A DNA stretch of 64,000 bases from Archaeoglobaceae archaeon. Its GTDB lineage: Archaea > Halobacteriota > Archaeoglobi > Archaeoglobales > Archaeoglobaceae. Made by a program: the position numbers and the translations under genes. The stretch lies in contig JALWDS010000018.1 of assembly GCA_027036775.1 (NCBI GenBank), positions 1 through 64,000 of the forward strand, read 5' to 3'. Positions 60,054 to 64,000 of the stretch are shown here, one piece after another (position 1 is the stretch's first letter; each line of letters begins with the position of its first letter). The notes below the pieces were generated by a model, which worked only from the letters and a program-made list of their open reading frames with translations, did no database searches and was not told the DNA's origin.

Positions 60054-62493
60054 GCTCTTTGAAGAAATCATCCTCGCTCCTGTATGGCTTTGAAAGAATT
60101 TTTACCGCGGTGTTCACCCCGACTCCAAGCGTGTTTAGGGCGTATATTGCCCTTTTACCGTAGTTCATGACGAGGTTTGCACTTCTGTAAAGCTCTTCCC
60201 TACTTAAATCGTTCAAATCCCTCCTCGCATTTACGCACGCTACCATTACAGATCTGCATTTTATGCACCGCGTATCCTCTATCTGATCAACCCTCAGCTT
60301 CAGCTTGCAACCGCAGTTTAAACACAGGAGGTAGCATTTCTCCCTCTCCAACCTCTCTCTGAAAGCTTTTAGAATTGCCCTCTCCCTGTCTCCAACCACA
60401 TCTCCAACCCCGAAATCTCCAAGCTTTGATATGGGACTCAACTCCTTGAACGTGAAAACCCTTATACGTCCCTCTTGGATGTCCCTTAAAACTCTAACGG
60501 TTCTTTCGATGTCGATTCTTTCGTGCAACAGCTCCTTTAAGGTTTCTCTGTAAACGACGGTATCTCTCATCTTCTCCAAGAGCTTTCTGACGTTAACCCT
60601 TTCAATCTCCCCTATACAACCGAACCTCTTGGCTACTTCGACGAACTTGTATTGCATCACCTTCGAATCTATCAAAGCCAACTCCAGAAGTCTTTCCACA
60701 TCTTCAACATTCAAGTTCGTTAGAACGTCTTTAACGTAGTCCGCATTGACCCTACCCTTAATCCTTATCCTGTAGGGTTCCGAGCGTATCTCGAAGGGCT
60801 TCGGAAGGAATAGGGATAGGAGTTTCGACAGAGTCTCGTTCACCCTGTGGCCGAAGCAAGCGTTCACGACAACGTTCCCATCTCCCTCTATCGTGATCGT
60901 TCTGTCGTCGGGGATTGCAAAACCTCTCTTGAGTGTCTCTTCAATGACTTCGTCTTTGAACTCCTTCCTCAACCTCCCAGCTTCCTTGGCGACCTCGTAT
61001 GGGACCGGGATCTCTTCGCCGATCCAAGAGGGAATTACACCTTCGCCATCAACCCTCTCGACCATTACCGCATCTTCTATGGCAACAATTCTCCACAGCT
61101 CTCCCTTCATTGCGAAGACGCTGTGATCGAGAGAAAGGAAGTTTTCGTCCAAGTATCCTATGACCTTTCGAGTAGTCACGTCAATTACCTTGACCTTCCT
61201 CTCGTCGGGAATCATTGATAAGTTGGAGTAGAAGTGCTTTCTCCCCTTCCTCGTTATTCTTCCGTTTAGTATCAGACGGTTTTCCTCCAGAAAGTCACAA
61301 ACCTCCTTAAATTCCTCCCAAGTCAAATCCTCGTAGAACTTGACTCTCTTAACGACGTCGAATATCTCCTCAATTCTGTATCCCTCCAAGAGCATGGCGA
61401 GGATCTGATTTGCCAAAACGTCGAGGGGTTTGTCGTATGGAACTACGGGTTCTATCGAACCCCTCTTGGCCCTCTCAACTATCGCAATCGATTCGAGGTA
61501 ATCGTCCAAGTTGTTCGCAACGATGTATCCCTTAGAAACCTCGTCAAGTCTGTGCCTGCTCCTCCCAACCCTCTGAATCAACCTTCTAACCTCCCTCGGG
61601 CTGTTGAACTGAATAACAACATCTACGTGACCTACGTCTATACCGAGCTCCATCGAGGACGTGCATATCAGGGCTTTAAGCTTTCCCTCCGCAAACCTCC
61701 TTTCCGCGTTCACCCTAACATCTCTTGAGAGCGAGCTGTGGTGAACCTCGACTTCCAAAAAATTCCTAAGCTTTACGCCGAGATACTCCGCACTTTGCCT
61801 CGTGTTCGTGAATATCAAAGCGGATTTGCAACCCCTCAATATCTCAACGATGTCTTCGACTTCTCCCCTTAAAACCCTGAACTCGTATCTCTTCTTTGCG
61901 TTCCACTCCAAAACCTCGTCGAATCCGAAGTATTTGGCTACCTCCTCAGCGTTGCTGAGGGTTGCGGACAAACCTATCCTCTGAAACTTTGCAATCCTTT
62001 CGAGCCTTTCCAAAGCAACCGCAAGCTGAACCCCCCTCTTGGAATCAGCAAGCTCGTGAACCTCATCTATCACAACAAATCTGACGTTACTCAAAGCGGA
62101 TCTCAACCTCTTACCCAAGAGTAGGATTTGAAGTGTTTCTGGAGTTGTGATCATTATTTGAGGTGGATTTAGTGACTGTAACCTCCTCTCAGAATTTGGA
62201 GTGTCTCCATGCCTTACCGCTATGCTGAAACCAAGCCTTTCAGCCAAAAACTTTAACCTCCTTACTATGTCCCTGTTCAGGGCCCTAAGGGGCGTTACGT
62301 ATAGGAAGGTTACACCTCCGCAATCCATCTTTAGCATCCTGTTCAGAATGGGTATTACAGCACACTCGGTCTTACCGCTACCAGTTGGGGCGGTTATCAA
62401 AACGTTTCTACCCTTGGCTATCTTAGGAATTGCAACCCTCTGCAGATCGTTAAACCTCTCTATGCCGATCTCTTTCAAGGCTTGGACGAGCAT
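60004..62493 (-). CDS. Lhr-type superfamily 2 helicase with zinc ribbon
   Basis: An 829-residue ATP-dependent helicase. Motifs: I APTGSGKTECAVIP, Ia TPLRALNRD, Ib TTPETLQ, II IDEVHELADS (DEVH), III LSATLSN, IV TNTRQSAEYL, V LGIDVGHVDVVIQ and VI QRVGRSRHRLDE. After the helicase core come a winged-helix and barrel region as in Lhr-core proteins, and then CLNCGCKLKLRVDQIEDTRCIKCRSVMVACV, a zinc ribbon, and an HhH-like end (YALNTLGVGVNTAVKILSK). The archaeal group acts in DNA repair or RNA metabolism. Start at 62493, next to pgk. Confidence 0.88.
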   Translation of the reverse strand: MLVQALKEIGIERFNDLQRVAIPKIAKGRNVLITAPTGSGKTECAVIPILNRMLKMDCGGVTFLYVTPLRALNRDIVRRLKFLAERLGFSIAVRHGDTPNSERRLQSLNPPQIMITTPETLQILLLGKRLRSALSNVRFVVIDEVHELADSKRGVQLAVALERLERIAKFQRIGLSATLSNAEEVAKYFGFDEVLEWNAKKRYEFRVLRGEVEDIVEILRGCKSALIFTNTRQSAEYLGVKLRNFLEVEVHHSSLSRDVRVNAERRFAEGKLKALICTSSMELGIDVGHVDVVIQFNSPREVRRLIQRVGRSRHRLDEVSKGYIVANNLDDYLESIAIVERAKRGSIEPVVPYDKPLDVLANQILAMLLEGYRIEEIFDVVKRVKFYEDLTWEEFKEVCDFLEENRLILNGRITRKGRKHFYSNLSMIPDERKVKVIDVTTRKVIGYLDENFLSLDHSVFAMKGELWRIVAIEDAVMVERVDGEGVIPSWIGEEIPVPYEVAKEAGRLRKEFKDEVIEETLKRGFAIPDDRTITIEGDGNVVVNACFGHRVNETLSKLLSLFLPKPFEIRSEPYRIRIKGRVNADYVKDVLTNLNVEDVERLLELALIDSKVMQYKFVEVAKRFGCIGEIERVNVRKLLEKMRDTVVYRETLKELLHERIDIERTVRVLRDIQEGRIRVFTFKELSPISKLGDFGVGDVVGDRERAILKAFRERLEREKCYLLCLNCGCKLKLRVDQIEDTRCIKCRSVMVACVNARRDLNDLSREELYRSANLVMNYGKRAIYALNTLGVGVNTAVKILSKPYRSEDDFFKELMEAEKRFVRTRLFWS

Positions 62494-62500
62494 TTTTTAG

Positions 62501-63724
62501 CTACGACTTTTTAACGACTTTACTCCACTTCTTTTCCCAATACTCTTTAATGACCTCCAAAACTACGAGCTTCTCTCCGCTCAAAAACCTTATGCAAGCT
62601 CCTCCAGCAGTCGAAACGTGATCCATTTTCTTTTCGAGACCGAACATCCTCGTAGCTGTCGCTATGTGCCCTCCCCCCACGACCGAATACTTGGCTTTGG
62701 AAACAGCCTTCAAAACCTCCGAAGTTCCCAAGGTAAACCTCTCGTCCTCGAAAACTCCAGCTGGCCCATTTATGACCGCAACGTCGTATTCTGGAATTAG
62801 TTCGGAAAGCATGGATATCGTCTCTATTCCTATGTCCTTGATCATGTGTTTTCCGTCGAAACTTTCCAGAGGTAGATCGACCCTAACCCCATCCTTCTCG
62901 ATCGCAACGTCCTTCGGAAGGACTATCTTATCCCTATACCTCTCAAGGAGCTCTTTCATCTCCTCATCCTTAACGTCCCCCTTGTTCTCCTCAACAACCT
63001 TCCTGTTCACCTCTCCTATGTCTACGCCCGATAGCATCAGGAAGTAGTTTGCAACCACACCGGTCAAAACGACCTTGTCAGCAATTCCTTTGGTCAGAAC
63101 GTTCTTCAGAACCTTTACCGCATCTTCTATCTTTGCCCCACCCAAGACGAAGACCTTCCTCCCTCTATCTTCAAAGACCCTGCTCAGTGCTTTGACCTCC
63201 CTCTCAACCAACCTCCCGACAACCGTGGGCAAAACCGGAACGAATCCTATGAGAGATGCGTGCGGTCTGTGGAATGCTGAGAACGCGTCATTGACGAAAA
63301 GATCGAACTCGTCCTTCAACTTCTGAACCATGTGACAGGTTGAATGCTCTTCTGCACTCCTCTTCAACTGCTCCTCCGAATAAAATCTCACGTTCTCAAG
63401 CAGAATGACTTCACCAGTTTTCATCGACCTTATCTCCTCTATCACCCTACTGCTGAATATCTCGTCAACGTATTTTACTTCCTTACCCAGTAGGTTCGAT
63501 AGTACCCTTGCGTGAGCTTTCAAGGTTGTAAAGTCCTTCTTTCCCGGCCTGCTTTGATGGGCCATCAAGACGACCTTGGAGTTTTCAAGTTCCTTCAAGG
63601 TCGGGATGTGGCTCTCAAATCTCGTTGTGTCGAGTATAGTCGAGTTCACCACTGGAGCGTTTATGTCCACCCTAACGAGAACAGACTTACCGTCGTAATC
63701 GACATCATCGAGCGTTGGTATCAT
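62501..63724 (-). CDS. pgk: Phosphoglycerate kinase
   Basis: Interconverts 1,3-bisphosphoglycerate and 3-phosphoglycerate. The 407 residues open with the signature DYDGKSVLVRVDINAPVV, then LMAHQSRPGKKDF, LENVRFYSEEQLKRS, FVNDAFSAFHRPHAS, the hinge VLGGAKIEDAVKVLKNVL and VINGPAGVFEDERFTLGTSEVL, with the ATP-binding VVGGGHIATATR. The signature has the archaeal VRVDINAP for VRVDFNVP. It is 33 bases from the YchF gene; helicase follows. A gluconeogenic set with eno and tpiA, but not an operon. Confidence 0.96.
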   Translation of the reverse strand: MIPTLDDVDYDGKSVLVRVDINAPVVNSTILDTTRFESHIPTLKELENSKVVLMAHQSRPGKKDFTTLKAHARVLSNLLGKEVKYVDEIFSSRVIEEIRSMKTGEVILLENVRFYSEEQLKRSAEEHSTCHMVQKLKDEFDLFVNDAFSAFHRPHASLIGFVPVLPTVVGRLVEREVKALSRVFEDRGRKVFVLGGAKIEDAVKVLKNVLTKGIADKVVLTGVVANYFLMLSGVDIGEVNRKVVEENKGDVKDEEMKELLERYRDKIVLPKDVAIEKDGVRVDLPLESFDGKHMIKDIGIETISMLSELIPEYDVAVINGPAGVFEDERFTLGTSEVLKAVSKAKYSVVGGGHIATATRMFGLEKKMDHVSTAGGACIRFLSGEKLVVLEVIKEYWEKKWSKVVKKS

Positions 63725-63757
63725 CGAAAAAAGTTATCCGATAAGTATAAAATTCTT

Positions 63758-64000
63758 TCACTTTGCGGACACTATCTTAATCACGTCGTTGTGCTTCAAC
63801 TCGTAGTCCTCTCCAATCCTCACCTTCCTCTTGGCATCCACGGCGTATATGAAGTGCTCTCCTATTTCCGTGTGTATCTTGTATGCCAACTCCTTGACTG
63901 TAGTCCCCTTTTTAACGAGAAATGCATCTGGCAAAACGTTTCCCTTGCTGTCCGTGAACTTGTTCTCGTCCTCGACGGGGTAAACTACTATGTAACCCAA
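63758..64000 (-). CDS. YchF/Obg-type GTPase, C-terminal TGS domain, cut by window end
   Basis: The 80 visible residues are the end of a larger gene; the frame is open to the window edge, so the given first residue (from TTG) is not a start. The sequence VVYPVEDENKFTDSKGNVLPDAFLVKKGTTVKELAYKIHTEIGEHFIYAVDAKRKVRIGEDYELKHNDVIKIVSAK is a TGS domain (beta-grasp) of the archaeal YchF-like GTPase group. GTPase motifs are beyond the window. Confidence 0.82.
   Translation of the reverse strand: MGYIVVYPVEDENKFTDSKGNVLPDAFLVKKGTTVKELAYKIHTEIGEHFIYAVDAKRKVRIGEDYELKHNDVIKIVSAK

Noticed and set aside
1-64000. CRISPR array, prophage or insertion sequence
   Set aside because: No regular direct repeats with spacers, no integrase or transposase frame, and no terminal inverted repeats with target duplication were seen by eye; the only mobile item is the PolB intein.

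Overview
The window is a piece of a hyperthermophilic archaeal chromosome, almost certainly from the Archaeoglobales and probably an Archaeoglobus species. The strongest evidence is a complete dsrA-dsrB-dsrD-ferredoxin sulfite-reductase operon lying in the same window as formylmethanofuran:tetrahydromethanopterin formyltransferase, an aminofutalosine synthase of menaquinone synthesis, an AhbC-type heme radical SAM enzyme, a DUF505 protein, and archaeal information-processing genes (histone, aIF2 gamma, Nob1, family B polymerase, thermosome, CCA-adding enzyme). The cca and dsr proteins read very like my memory of their A. fulgidus counterparts. I cannot fix the species.

Layout. 1-6.1 kb: 3' end of cca, enolase, a small ferredoxin-like protein, the wtpABC tungstate/molybdate transporter, and a decayed purine permease. 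6.1-11.7 kb: tRNA-Gln with a C/D box guide RNA 7 nt downstream, dapB, histone, thiI, a second C/D box RNA, then the tight chain nob1, PRTase-like regulator, glycosyltransferase and mqnE. 11.7-18.1 kb: trmJ, an MBL hydrolase, a Xaa-Pro peptidase, and a divergent metal ABC transporter with its own NikR-like regulator and a candidate operator, then speE. 18.3-28.4 kb: an acylphosphatase/coiled-coil protein, ilvBN, an Upf1-like helicase, a thioredoxin lipoprotein overlapping a very small VKOR-like membrane protein, archaeal shikimate kinase, pcm, a PIN protein and aIF2 gamma. 28.5-40.3 kb: ahbC, an intein-containing DNA polymerase B, argC, a PfkB kinase, tpiA, a frameshifted DUF4258/DUF2283 toxin-antitoxin-like pair, an ABC-2 exporter and a thermosome subunit. 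40.3-52.9 kb: tRNA-Arg, glyA, a bactofilin-like protein, purM, DUF505, a geranylgeranyl-reductase-like flavoprotein, ftr, an M42 peptidase, the feoA-dtxR-feoB iron operon with two DtxR-like palindromes, tatC and an SAH/MTA deaminase. 52.8-64 kb: the mevalonate-entry operon (regulator, HMG-CoA synthase, thiolase, DUF35), the dsr operon, SUMT (cobA), an Lhr-type helicase, pgk and the 3' end of a YchF-type GTPase.

How it fits together: sulfite reduction (DsrAB) needs siroheme, whose precursor is made by CobA; AhbC diverts siroheme-derived intermediates to heme; MqnE feeds menaquinone; Ftr belongs to the C1 oxidation pathway; WtpABC, FeoAB and the NikR-associated transporter supply the metals that these enzymes need. 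Nearly all genes are intact and closely packed. The exceptions are the permease relic and the two small frameshifted genes.

I found no CRISPR array, insertion sequence or prophage. The least ordinary items are the two guide RNAs, the reduced NikR-like regulator with its repeat-flanked divergent promoter, the Trx-VKOR pair, the DUF505 gene and the decayed toxin-antitoxin-like pair.
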